NCBI GenBank assembly: GCA_041391725.1
Contig: JAWKNL010000006.1
Span: forward strand, 145,178-209,177
Length of the DNA: 64,000 bases
Origin: JAGQVA01 sp041391725
GTDB lineage: Bacteria; Bacteroidota; Bacteroidia; J057
Direction of reading: 5' to 3'
The position numbers and the translations under genes are program-made. Below the pieces are notes generated by a model. That model ran no database searches. It was not told where the DNA came from and worked only from the letters and a program-made list of their open reading frames with translations. Positions 1 through 8,535 of the stretch are shown here, piece after piece (position 1 is the stretch's first letter; the number at the start of each line of letters is the position of its first letter).

Positions 1-354
1 GTGCCGATATTTATTCTGATCAGCATTGCGCTGGTACTGGGGCTGCTGCTTACCAACCTGTCCTGGTTGCTGGGCCCTTCCCGCCCCAATAAAATAAAGG
101 CTTCCGTCTATGAAAGTGGAATGGATCCGGTCGGAACAGCCCATGAGCGCTTTTCTGTGAAATTTTACCTCGTTGCCATGCTCTTTATTCTTTTTGACAT
201 TGAGGTAGTCTTTATGTACCCCTGGGCTGTACAGTACAAACAACTGCTCCTGAAATTCGGGCTCTTCCCGTTTATTGAGATGCTGGTATTTGTGCTGATC
301 CTGTTTGTGGGTTATATTTACATTTACAAAAAAGGCGGATTGAAATGGCGCTAA
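1..354 (+). CDS. nuoA: NADH-quinone oxidoreductase subunit A (probably 5'-truncated by window edge)
   Basis: Membrane subunit of respiratory complex I, which couples NADH oxidation to proton transfer; NuoA helps join the membrane arm to the quinone-binding region. The protein has three hydrophobic segments (about residues 3-25, 55-75 and 88-110). It carries the family signatures YESG in the first loop and the acidic helix segment FDIEVVFMYPWAV. The frame is open to base 1, where the first codon is GTG, so the true start may lie upstream of the window. nuoB follows after 54 bases, the usual order in the nuo operon, and the rest of the operon is not seen here because an oppositely oriented gene follows nuoB. 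Confidence 0.93.
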   Translation: MPIFILISIALVLGLLLTNLSWLLGPSRPNKIKASVYESGMDPVGTAHERFSVKFYLVAMLFILFDIEVVFMYPWAVQYKQLLLKFGLFPFIEMLVFVLILFVGYIYIYKKGGLKWR

Positions 355-408
355 TCGCAGCCGGCTTCCCGCACTAAACAAAATATCTACTTATCCGGTT
401 TTAAAGTC

Positions 409-903
409 ATGGGATTAGAAAAAGCATTAGCAAAACAATTACCTCAACAGGGATACCTGCTCACTACGGTTGACTATGTCACCAACTGGGCCCGTACCAA
501 TGCTTTATGGCCTATGCCAATGGGGCTTGCCTGCTGCGCAATTGAAATGATGGCTTTCGCCGGGCCCAAATACGACGTTTCGCGGTTTGGTAGTGAGGTC
601 TTTCGCTTCTCACCCCGCCAGGCCGATCTGATGATCGTCGCCGGATGGTGTACCTATAAGATGTCTCACGCCATCAAACGTATCTGGGACCAGATGCCCG
701 ACCCCAAATGGTGCTTTGCTATGGGCGCATGCGCTTCTACCGGCGGTATGCACCGTGCTTATGGCGTGGTACAGGGCGTAGATAATTTCCTACCCGTGGA
801 TATTTATATCCCCGGTTGCCCGCCCAGACCTGAGTCTGTGATTAAAGCGCTCCAGACTATGCAGGAAAAAATCCGTAAGGAACACTCGCTGCTTCAGGAC
901 TAA
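409..903 (+). CDS. nuoB: NADH-quinone oxidoreductase subunit B
   Basis: Peripheral-arm subunit of complex I that holds the terminal iron-sulfur cluster N2, the direct electron donor to quinone. Visible cluster ligands are the tandem cysteines in GLACCAIEMM (residues 42-43), the cysteine in GACASTGG and the one in PGCPPRPE near the C terminus. At 164 residues it has the usual length. It lies 54 bases after nuoA on the same strand. Its stop codon overlaps the stop of the convergent EI24 gene by four bases, so nuoC and later subunits, if present, are encoded elsewhere; split nuo operons are known in Bacteroidota. Confidence 0.96.
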   Translation: MGLEKALAKQLPQQGYLLTTVDYVTNWARTNALWPMPMGLACCAIEMMAFAGPKYDVSRFGSEVFRFSPRQADLMIVAGWCTYKMSHAIKRIWDQMPDPKWCFAMGACASTGGMHRAYGVVQGVDNFLPVDIYIPGCPPRPESVIKALQTMQEKIRKEHSLLQD

Positions 904-1643
904 ATTTTTTCCCCCTCTCCCAACATGGTGAGAGTAGCAGCAATTGTCCCCAAAGCCGGTGCAAGAAACCAGCCCAGTATTGGTATAAGTAACACGCCCA
1001 GAAAGGCGAGCCCGTTTCCAATCGCTTTACCGCGACGACTCTTTACATAGGTTACACTCTGGCCTACATTGTATCGCTTGCGCTCAAGCGTGTAATCCAT
1101 ATTTCCGAAGCCTGCATAATACGCCTCCACGCTCAGACCAAGCACAGTAGCCACCACCGAACCAATCACCGGAATAAGATTGAGCGGAAGTATCAGCAGC
1201 GTAAACAGCAACTCGTACATCAGGTTTCGGAGAGACACCGTTATTCCCCGCAGCAAATCCTGAAAAAAATTGCTGTCAGACGGAACCTGCTTTCCCGTCA
1301 CAATTGACTCTACCTTTTCAGATAGTGCTCCCATAAACGGAGACACCACCGCCAAAACGATGTACTTACCAATAAAAAAAATAAAAAACACATTTAAAAC
1401 CAGCACAAGTGTATCGGCCAGTTTCTCTCCGACAGACCGCATTCCTTCCCACGGGATAAGGTTCACGATAGACTGTTCGACCGTACTATTGGCAAACCAG
1501 ACAACCGGCCCCGCAAGCAGCAGCAACAAAGCCACTACGCTCACCAGCCCGGGAATAATGATATGACGCCAAAGGTTGTGTCGGGAAATCATACCCAATG
1601 CCTTTGCATAGGCTGAAAAACTATCTGCAATATCCTGAATCAT
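900..1643 (-). CDS. EI24 / CysZ-like membrane protein
   Basis: Integral membrane protein of the EI24 family (PF07264), which includes the bacterial sulfate transporter CysZ. The 247-residue chain has four main hydrophobic stretches (around residues 28-52, 80-105, 140-170 and 205-240). The central region (VVSPFMGALSEKVESIV) resembles the family pattern of a re-entrant segment ending in a cytosolic helix. Nothing in the neighbourhood concerns sulfate assimilation, so the transported substrate cannot be inferred. It converges on nuoB with a four-base overlap. Family assignment is fairly secure; sulfate transport is not. Confidence 0.75.
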   Translation of the reverse strand: MIQDIADSFSAYAKALGMISRHNLWRHIIIPGLVSVVALLLLLAGPVVWFANSTVEQSIVNLIPWEGMRSVGEKLADTLVLVLNVFFIFFIGKYIVLAVVSPFMGALSEKVESIVTGKQVPSDSNFFQDLLRGITVSLRNLMYELLFTLLILPLNLIPVIGSVVATVLGLSVEAYYAGFGNMDYTLERKRYNVGQSVTYVKSRRGKAIGNGLAFLGVLLIPILGWFLAPALGTIAATLTMLGEGEKI

Positions 1644-1664
1644 AGAAGCCGGGGATTAAATTGA

Positions 1665-3373
1665 TTATCTCACCTCAAAGGGAATTTTTTCCTCAAACTG
1701 AGGCGTAACGATATCTAAATAATATTTGCCTTTTAGCAGGTACTTTTTATTAATAATCACAGAATTTTCTCCCGATTGTATTTCGGTTCCGCTGAAAGTC
1801 AGCTTTTGTTTCCCTTTGTAAACAGAAAAACCGGTAATCATTGCACCTGCGGCCCCGGTGCTTATCCTGACTTCCGAATCGGTGACAACCAGTTCGGTTT
1901 TGGGCCGGGACGTAAATACGATGCTTTCGCCGGAGGCTACATCTGTAATGACCGGTGGCTTCGGCTGAGGTTTCTGACCGCGCACGGGCTTTTCTTTAGT
2001 TTCAATCTTTACAGCCGTTAAATCAGCTACATGGGTGAGCAGAGAGTCTGCGAAAGCCGCATTCGGAATGCCGTAACCAAACTCTTCATCGGGGAGCCCA
2101 GCCTGGTCGCCGCTCAGCCTTACGGCCCGGATAATGTCGATATTGTTGCGTTCAGGGTGTGCCTGGCGAAGGCAGGCAACAAATCCGGCCATCAAGGGAC
2201 CTGAAAAAGACGTGTGCCATTCACACCGTAAATCCGGTTATTGGGATTGGCGGCCATCGTGCGGCTTCCCATTGCGACCACATCCGGCTTTACACGCCCG
2301 TCTGCCGAAGGGGCCAATAGAAGAAAATCCGGAAAGATTCTGATAACGATCGACCGATCCCACACATAAAATGCTGTCAGCATCGCAGGGTGCAACAATG
2401 TGATACCATCATTGTCGCCTTCATTACCTGCACTTACTGTTATCAGCATGCCTTTTGCCGCCGCCATATCAGCAGCGCGGGTGGTGATTGCCGTATTTCC
2501 GTTCAGATCCTCATACTTATAGCTCCCTTCATCATCGTCGAATTCTGAATAGCCGAGAGAAGAATGAATAATATCCACCCCCATCGAATCGGCCATTTCC
2601 ACGGCTTTTACCCAGTTGTACTCTTCCTGACGGGTCTCAGAACGAGAGTTTTCGGTACGCAAAAGGATAACTGATACATGCGGAGCTGTGCCTACCAGAA
2701 CCCCCGGGAGGTTTGCCGCAATAACCGAAAGTACCTGTGTCCCGTGGGCGTCTGAGTGATACACAGATTCATCGTTGTCAACAAAATCCCAGGTAGCCAG
2801 AATCCTGTTTTCCGAACGCATGGAGTCAAAGGCCGAAATGGTGTCCGCTCCGCGAAACCCTGCGTCCAGCACAGCCATTTTCACCCCACGCCCTGTAAAA
2901 CCACGGTCGTGGAGACTGGCAATATTGAGCATACTGTTTTGTTCTTCCGCCTGGCCATATAATAGTGGAGAATAAGGCATAATCGCCGTACCCTGTTCCT
3001 GCGCGTCATAAGATGTCTGACGCATTTTGGCAGTGGGTTTTACACCTTCCACAAAACCGAGCGAAAGGACTTCTTCTCTGCGGTCGCAGGCCATCCGCAC
3101 TACAGCGGCGTTCATCCAGCGGGAAGAAGAAATGACATCAAAGCCAGCAGCTTTGAGTCCATTTATATATTTTTTTTCAACCGGCAGATCCGATATTTCA
3201 ATGGGTATATGTTTTTCTGCTCTTTTTTGCAGTGCTTCTGTTCCGAGAAATGCCCCGGGAGATTCGAGCAGGGACAGATTCCCCTTATCTTTAAAAAATA
3301 CCCAATAGGTATCCTGAGCGGAAGATATCTGAAACGCCAAAATGAGGGAGAAAAGGAAGAGGATTTTTTTCAT
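1665..3373 (-). pseudogene. S8 (subtilisin-like) secreted serine peptidase, frame broken three times
   Basis: Exported serine endopeptidase. Residues 1-19 form a signal peptide ending in SSAQ. A propeptide-like region follows, then the peptidase S8 domain with catalytic Asp170 (AVLDAGF), His210 (SDAHGTQ) and the oxyanion Asn in SAGNEG. The catalytic serine block GTSFSGPLMAG can be read only by changing frame near 2208. Two further shifts, near 2400 and at a C run near 2316, are needed to recover the segment APCDADSILCVGSV before the frame returns. The C-terminal part (1665-2195) is a beta-rich tail that could be a type IX secretion domain. With all three shifts repaired, the triad is complete and the protein is about 570 residues. 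A 2-bp AC duplication explains the last shift and a homopolymer change the middle one, so sequence error is as likely as true decay. Confidence 0.82.
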
Positions 3374-3466
3374 AAAAGTTAATCGATAAATCTGTTTCCC
3401 GGAAATACGGTTTTGTTAACGCAAACTAAAAATAGAAGTTTAGGCTCAAAGAAAAAAACGACAATA

Positions 3467-3498
3467 TTGCACAATATAAGCAGTTACAGCTACATTTG
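3467..3498 (+). promoter_or_regulatory. Bacteroidota-type promoter upstream of the ABM-domain gene
   Basis: A TTG at 3467-3469 and a perfect TAnnTTTG box (TACATTTG, 3491-3498) are separated by 21 bases. This is the spacing expected for the -33 and -7 elements used by the primary sigma factor of Bacteroidota. The predicted transcript begins a few bases before the ATG at 3518. Confidence 0.5.
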
Positions 3499-3517
3499 AC
3501 CAAATTTGCCCAAACCG

Positions 3518-3814
3518 ATGATTGTAAGAATAGTCAGAATGGAGTTTTCGGAGGAAACATTGCCTGCGTTTCTCGGAATATTTGATTCTTCCAAACAGCA
3601 TATCCGCAACTTTCCCGGCTGCCTTCACCTTGAGTTGATGAAAGACCTTTCACATCCCTATGTCCGCTACACCTATAGTAGGTGGGAAAATACGGCCAGT
3701 CTGGAAAATTACCGCAACAGTAGTCTCTTCGCCTCCGTATGGCCCCGTACCAAAGCGTTGTTTGCTGCGAGGCCACAAGCTTACTCACTGGTAAGTGAGG
3801 AAATTATCAATTAA
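3518..3814 (+). CDS. Antibiotic biosynthesis monooxygenase (ABM) domain protein
   Basis: Small single-domain protein of the ABM/dimeric alpha-beta barrel fold (98 residues). Family features are the opening strand MIVRIVRMEF, the helix with FSKQHIRNFPGC-like spacing and the strand HLELMKDL. The family also has the aromatic-rich motif RYTYSRWENTASLENYR. Such proteins are cytosolic dimers; members include quinol monooxygenases and haem-degrading enzymes, but many have no known substrate. The ATG at 3518 is preferred over an upstream TTG because the promoter at 3467-3498 would start the transcript too close to the TTG. The neighbouring DsbA-like gene starts 26 bases after its stop and may be co-transcribed. 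Confidence 0.72.
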   Translation: MIVRIVRMEFSEETLPAFLGIFDSSKQHIRNFPGCLHLELMKDLSHPYVRYTYSRWENTASLENYRNSSLFASVWPRTKALFAARPQAYSLVSEEIIN

Positions 3815-3840
3815 ATAAAATTGTTTAATTTTGCTTTATT

Positions 3841-4485
3841 ATGGATGACCAGACCAAATTCATCTACGTAGGCGATCCGCTTTGCTCATGGTGTTATGGG
3901 ATTTCTGATGAACTGGAAAAGCTCAGACAGGCATATACGAGCTATCCTTTTGATATTGTGGTAGGAGGACTTCGCACCGGAGAAACCAGTCCAATGGGCA
4001 AATACCTGAAAAACTTCCTTTTTGAGCATTGGGGTCAGGTAAACGAACTGAGTGGCCAGCCCTTCAGTTATGGTATTCTCGACCAGGAAAGCCCTTTTGT
4101 ATATGATACGGAAAAACCGTGCCGTGCCGTAGTCGCCTTCAGGCATTTAAAGCCAGAATCGACCCTGCCTTTTTTCAAATCTATCCAACATGCATTCTAC
4201 AGGGAAAATCTGGATACCAATCAGATAGATACATATTTCCCGCTTCTGGAGCCTTACGGAGTTGAAAAAGACGCTTTTGAAGAGATGTTTTTTCAGGAGG
4301 AAATAAGAAAAGAAACCAACGACGATTTTATGTGGGCCCGGCAGGTTGGCGCAAATAGTTTTCCGACCATGTTACTTCAACATGAAGGCACTTTATGGGC
4401 TATTGCCATAGGCTACAGTACCTTTGAAAGAATGGATGAAATCGCGCAAAGGATTTTTAACGGAGAAAATCCAAAGAAACCCTGA
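3841..4485 (+). CDS. DsbA-family (FrnE-like) thioredoxin-fold protein
   Basis: A 214-residue thioredoxin-fold protein of the DsbA/FrnE group. The redox motif is Cys-Ser-Trp-Cys within FIYVGDPLCSWCYGIS at residues 8-23. The helical insertion of DsbA follows, and the cis-Pro loop is seen as NSFPTMLL near residue 170. There is no signal peptide, so it probably acts in the cytoplasm, like FrnE-type disulfide oxidoreductases. A TAATTTTG box at 3826-3833 sits only seven bases before the ATG, which would give an almost leaderless message if it is used; read-through from the gene upstream is the alternative. The gene converges with aroE, three bases between stops. Confidence 0.85.
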   Translation: MDDQTKFIYVGDPLCSWCYGISDELEKLRQAYTSYPFDIVVGGLRTGETSPMGKYLKNFLFEHWGQVNELSGQPFSYGILDQESPFVYDTEKPCRAVVAFRHLKPESTLPFFKSIQHAFYRENLDTNQIDTYFPLLEPYGVEKDAFEEMFFQEEIRKETNDDFMWARQVGANSFPTMLLQHEGTLWAIAIGYSTFERMDEIAQRIFNGENPKKP

Positions 4486-4488
4486 TTT

Positions 4489-5343
4489 TCAGCCAAAAAG
4501 CGCTTCCAGCGCTTCACGCATAACACCCGCATCGGGGTCAATTCCGGTCCAGTATTTCATGCCGATCACGCCCTGATTGACCAGCATGCCCAACCCGTCA
4601 ATCACCCGGCAGCCCCGGGTCTCTGCTTCACGCACCAGGTGCGTTCGGGGAGGATTGGGAATCACATCTGCTACCACCATGTGCGGTTTTAGTGAATCCA
4701 TAATCAGGGGGATACGTGCATCCACATCGGGAAAAAGCCCGATATTGGTGGCATTGATAAATACATCTGTTTCCTCTGGAAGTGAAAATGAACTCTCCAG
4801 CGGCACAAAATCAGACAGGCTCCGGGTTTTGGTCCGGATCAGCGAAGCCAGATCTTCCCCTTTGCCGTGGGTGCGGTTTACAATGGTGATTTTATTCGCA
4901 CCGGAAAGCGCAAGCTCTACGGCGATGGCACGCGCAGCGCCTCCGGCTCCGAGAATGACCACTTTGCTTCCCTCGGGGTCCATGATTTCGCGTAGCGAAA
5001 GGACAAACCCTTTACCATCGGTATTCTGGCCTACCCATCGGTTTCCGACCCTCACCACACAATTTACTGCTCCCATCAACGCCGCAGACTCGCCAAGCTC
5101 ATCGAGCAGGGGAATCACCGCGATCTTGTGGGGAATAGTGCAGTTAAATCCTTTAAAACCCATAACCGCAGCGCCCTGTACAGCCGCAGGGAGGTCTTCA
5201 GGGGAAACTTCAATAGTAAGATAACGCCAGTCAAGCCCGTGATGCCGGTATGCGGCCTCAATCATTGCCTGAGTCGGATTTTCAGCTACCGGCTTACCAA
5301 AAACGGCAGTCAGTTCCTGGCGGAAATTTAGTGGCTGGGACAT
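4489..5343 (-). CDS. aroE: Shikimate dehydrogenase
   Basis: NADP-dependent reduction of 3-dehydroshikimate to shikimate in aromatic amino-acid and chorismate synthesis. The 284-residue chain starts with FGKPVAENPTQ (substrate loop; canonical GxPxxHSxSP is altered). It continues with the catalytic Lys motif NCTIPHK and the NADP-binding loop VILGAGGAARA, followed by NRT. The second Asp of the active site is in NTDGKG. Its weaker first motif suggests a divergent AroE-like member, but all catalytic residues that I can locate are kept. aroK lies 31 kb away in the same window. A TetR gene is immediately upstream (21 bases) on the same strand, so the two could be co-transcribed. Confidence 0.9.
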   Translation of the reverse strand: MSQPLNFRQELTAVFGKPVAENPTQAMIEAAYRHHGLDWRYLTIEVSPEDLPAAVQGAAVMGFKGFNCTIPHKIAVIPLLDELGESAALMGAVNCVVRVGNRWVGQNTDGKGFVLSLREIMDPEGSKVVILGAGGAARAIAVELALSGANKITIVNRTHGKGEDLASLIRTKTRSLSDFVPLESSFSLPEETDVFINATNIGLFPDVDARIPLIMDSLKPHMVVADVIPNPPRTHLVREAETRGCRVIDGLGMLVNQGVIGMKYWTGIDPDAGVMREALEALFG

Positions 5344-5363
5344 AAGCGAGGAGGGAGTAAGGG

Positions 5364-5966
5364 TCAGATTTTATAACCCTGAAACATATGATTGATGGTG
5401 ATTTTGATCATATTTGCCCGCTCATGATTGCCCGGGCCGGAGGAATCAAATTGTTGGTACAAGTTGGATCCTTCGACCAGCGAAATCATCAGTTTTGCCG
5501 CCTTTTCAGGGTTTTTTACTTCAATGACTTTGTGTTGGTTGGCATGGTTGATCTCCGAAACAAGCGCGTCTTTAAGAGAAATATAAAATTTCTCAAATCG
5601 CTCACCCACCTCAGGAATACGAAGGCCGAGCGTATAACAACTGTAAAAAACAGTGTTATTCATAATTCTATCCCACTGAATAAGAGAGATAACATCCACA
5701 ACATCTTCCCACCGCTCCTGCGGATCTGAAACCAGTGAAAAATCGGGTAAAATATGGGATGAATAGGTGGAAATGATATAATCAATCAACCCCATAATCA
5801 TACCGTCTTTATTGGAAAAATAGTGAACAAGCAAGCTGGCGTTGACATCCATTCGCTTCGCAATTTTACCCATGGAGGCGCCTTCAAAACCCTCGTCAAT
5901 GATCACATCATAAAAATGCGAGAGTATTTCCTGCTTTCTGACGGTTGATTTACTTTTTCTGCCCAT
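5364..5966 (-). CDS. TetR-family transcriptional regulator
   Basis: A 200-residue repressor-type protein. The N-terminal helix-turn-helix covers residues 9-55, with the family pattern ILSHFYDVIIDEGFEGASM then IAKRMDVNASLLVHYFSNKDGM. The C-terminal two-thirds is an all-helical ligand/dimer domain with no recognisable subfamily. A 15-bp inverted repeat lies ten bases upstream of its start (5976-5990), as expected for an auto-regulated TetR gene. It is divergent from the beta-helix/cytochrome operon starting at 6206, which makes that operon the natural candidate target; this is inference from position only. Confidence 0.9.
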   Translation of the reverse strand: MGRKSKSTVRKQEILSHFYDVIIDEGFEGASMGKIAKRMDVNASLLVHYFSNKDGMIMGLIDYIISTYSSHILPDFSLVSDPQERWEDVVDVISLIQWDRIMNNTVFYSCYTLGLRIPEVGERFEKFYISLKDALVSEINHANQHKVIEVKNPEKAAKLMISLVEGSNLYQQFDSSGPGNHERANMIKITINHMFQGYKI

Positions 5967-5975
5967 TGATCAATA

Positions 5976-5990
5976 TGTGAATCGCTCACA
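5976..5990. promoter_or_regulatory. Inverted repeat, candidate TetR operator
   Basis: The sequence TGTGAATCGCTCACA is a perfect 5-5-5 inverted repeat (TGTGA / TCACA). It lies ten bases upstream of the TetR-family gene and about 215 bases from the divergent operon. It also resembles a CRP/FNR half-site pair, but the spacer is five rather than six bases. An operator for the adjacent regulator is the simplest reading. Confidence 0.4.
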
Positions 5991-6205
5991 CCTGAAAAAA
6001 TCAGGGATTCGAATTTAATCAATTCTGAAAAAAAATTCAAATTTTAGTAATATTAGTCTTTGCTAATGTTTGAAATACAAACTGAATCAAACGATTTTGA
6101 TTTATGCATTTGCCTTACATACCATGTTCCGATTGGCAATCTAATGCGTAATATGTAATTTGCAAACGCAATACCCGATTACTACATACTCAAATGCTAT
6201 TCCAC

Positions 6206-7429
6206 ATGAAAAAAGCGTGCATTTCTCTGTTTTTCGCTCTCCTTTGCCTTTCACTTCAGGCGCAATCCAATGGGGAGAATATCCGCAAAAAACTGCAGGG
6301 TCAGTTTATCATGGCTCAGCCCGGAGATACCATTGATATCCCTGAGGGAAAATTTATTTCTGATGGCACCATTTCCCTCGAAGGAAAAAGCAATCTGGTC
6401 ATCCGTGGAAAGGGTGTTGACAAAACTTTTATTTCTTTTAAAAAGCAGGCGGAGGGGGCGGAAGGGATCAGCATCGCCAACTGTAAGAATATTGTGATAA
6501 CCGGCTTTACCATTCAGGATGCCAAAGGTGATGGATTGAAAGTCAAAGACACAGATGGAATATCCATGGTGGATATGCGGGTCGAATGGACGGGAAAGGC
6601 CTCGCCCAAAAACGGCGCCTATGGATTTTATCCGGTCAGCAGCGCCAATATCCTTATTGAAAGGTGTGAAGCCATTGGTGCATCCGATGCAGGAATTTAT
6701 GTCGGCCAGTCAGAAAATATTATCGTCCGCAACTCCCGGGCCTACCACAACGTGGCAGGAATAGAGATAGAAAACTCTACCAATGCCGATGTCCACGACT
6801 GCGAAGCCTATATGAATACCGGAGGTATCCTGGTGTTTGACCTTCCCGATCTGCCTAAGAAAAAAGGTGGGCAGGTACGGGTTTACAACAACAATGTCCA
6901 TGAAAACAATTACAAAAACTTTGCACCCAAAGGGAATACCGTTGCGACGGTTCCTCCCGGCACGGGGGTAATGGTACTGGCTACCAGCCATGTCGAAATC
7001 TTTGACAACCAGATACGCTCAAACCGCACAGCAGGTACTGCGATCATCAGTTATTTTATGACCCAGGTTCCTATCAAAGACAAAGCGTATTATCCCTACC
7101 CTACCAATGTATTCATCCACAACAATACTTATTTCAGAGAAAAGGTTTCCCCCACGCTAAAAAACCCCATTGGCAGGCTATTGTATCTCAAGTTTAAAAA
7201 GAATGTGCCCGATATTCTCTTTGACGGTATTCTCGACAAAGAGACAGTTAACGCCGATGGTAATTTCCGGGAAGAATACCGAATCTGCATCCGGGACAAC
7301 GGAAACGCAACCTTTGCCACACTGGATGCTGAAAATAATTTTAAAAATATCTCCACAGACCTGAAACCCTATGACTGCGCATGTAAAGCCATTGCTGCGC
7401 CTTCACTTCGCACTTCTGTAAACCAATGA
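6206..7429 (+). CDS. Secreted parallel beta-helix repeat protein (TIGR03805-type)
   Basis: Exported protein with a signal peptide (MKKACISL...LQAQ) and a right-handed parallel beta-helix built from short repeats. These repeats have the NosD/pectate-lyase-like pattern of small, Asn- and Ile-rich turns (for example NIVITGFTIQDA, NILIERCEAIGA, NADVHDCEAYMN). The ATG at 6206 starts a classical signal peptide; an in-frame ATG at 6194 would add four residues. The family is known as a conserved partner of the diheme cytochrome family that follows here with a four-base ATGA overlap, so the two products probably work together at the cell surface or in the periplasm. The reaction is unknown. No pectinase-type catalytic residues are evident. 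Confidence 0.85.
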   Translation: MKKACISLFFALLCLSLQAQSNGENIRKKLQGQFIMAQPGDTIDIPEGKFISDGTISLEGKSNLVIRGKGVDKTFISFKKQAEGAEGISIANCKNIVITGFTIQDAKGDGLKVKDTDGISMVDMRVEWTGKASPKNGAYGFYPVSSANILIERCEAIGASDAGIYVGQSENIIVRNSRAYHNVAGIEIENSTNADVHDCEAYMNTGGILVFDLPDLPKKKGGQVRVYNNNVHENNYKNFAPKGNTVATVPPGTGVMVLATSHVEIFDNQIRSNRTAGTAIISYFMTQVPIKDKAYYPYPTNVFIHNNTYFREKVSPTLKNPIGRLLYLKFKKNVPDILFDGILDKETVNADGNFREEYRICIRDNGNATFATLDAENNFKNISTDLKPYDCACKAIAAPSLRTSVNQ

Positions 7430-8520
7430 CGTCAATAATTTATTCCGAAAAAAAATTCAGGGTAGTACTTTATGTTATCCTGATCGCCCTTTTTACGGGT
7501 TTAACTATTGGATTAACCCCCAAAAGCTCATTCCAACCGCTGGAAAAGCTGTCTGACTATGGATTTTTCAAGGGAAATATTGCTGAGCAAATGCCCGCTG
7601 AAGGGGTTCTGCCCTATTCTCTTCCCACTCCACTTTTTACAGATTATGCGCAAAAACTCCGGTTTGTAAAGGTTCCCTCAGGGCAAAAAGCAGCCTATAA
7701 CCCGACACAGGTGCTCGAATTTCCGACAGGCACGGTTCTGATCAAGACTTTCTATTATTACAACGATGAAAGGAAACCGCAGAAGGGCCGCAGGCTGATG
7801 GAAACCCGGTTGCTGATCCACGAAACCGATGGCTGGGTTGCTTTTCCCTATCATTGGAACGAGGAGCAGACCGACGCCTTTCTGGAAGTGGCGGGCGATA
7901 CAAAACCCGTAAAATGGGTAAACGATAAGGGCAAAAAGGTAATGCTCGATTATGCCATGCCCAACCTCAACCAGTGCAAGGGCTGCCACAATATCGACGG
8001 AAAGTTTATGCCGATTGGTCCTTCCGCCCGGCAACTCAACCATGCCCTCGATCCGGTATTTGGGGTGAATGTGCCCAATCAGCTCAGATTCTGGGAAGCA
8101 CAGGGCATTTTATCAGGGCTTCCCGCTGATAATAATGAGATTCCTGCTATCGCTATATGGGACGACCCGAAATCAGGTACGCTCAATGACCGTGCGCGTG
8201 CATGGCTCGATATCAATTGTGCGCATTGTCACAATGCCAAAGGCCCGGCCAATACTTCCGGACTTTTTCTGGATATCCATCAGAAAGATCCCCACGTATG
8301 GGGTATTTTCAAAGCGCCGGTAGCCGCCGGGAGAGGTTCTGGAGGGCATCAGTTTGATATCAATCCCGGTCAGCCCGAATCTTCTATCATACATTTTCGG
8401 ATGGCTTCTACTGATCCCGGCATTATGATGCCCGAAATTGGGCGGAAAATGGTTCATACAGAAGCTGTTGAACTGATCCGGGAATGGATACTTCAGATGG
8501 ATCCGAAAGCTTATCAATAA
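7426..8520 (+). CDS. SO2930-family diheme c-type cytochrome (TIGR03806-type)
   Basis: Exported 364-residue protein with an N-terminal membrane anchor or signal (about residues 12-30) and two haem c sites, QCKGCHN and NCAHCHN. The family (HNE_0200/SO2930) regularly occurs beside the parallel beta-helix family found directly upstream. The start codon overlaps the stop of that gene (ATGA), showing translational coupling. Between the two haem motifs is a conserved domain of unknown fold, and near the C terminus MMPEIGRKMVHTEAVELI resembles the end of a cytochrome c domain with its Met ligand. The electron donor and acceptor are unknown. Confidence 0.9.
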   Translation: MTSIIYSEKKFRVVLYVILIALFTGLTIGLTPKSSFQPLEKLSDYGFFKGNIAEQMPAEGVLPYSLPTPLFTDYAQKLRFVKVPSGQKAAYNPTQVLEFPTGTVLIKTFYYYNDERKPQKGRRLMETRLLIHETDGWVAFPYHWNEEQTDAFLEVAGDTKPVKWVNDKGKKVMLDYAMPNLNQCKGCHNIDGKFMPIGPSARQLNHALDPVFGVNVPNQLRFWEAQGILSGLPADNNEIPAIAIWDDPKSGTLNDRARAWLDINCAHCHNAKGPANTSGLFLDIHQKDPHVWGIFKAPVAAGRGSGGHQFDINPGQPESSIIHFRMASTDPGIMMPEIGRKMVHTEAVELIREWILQMDPKAYQ

Positions 8521-8535
8521 ACCCGAAAACACTTT

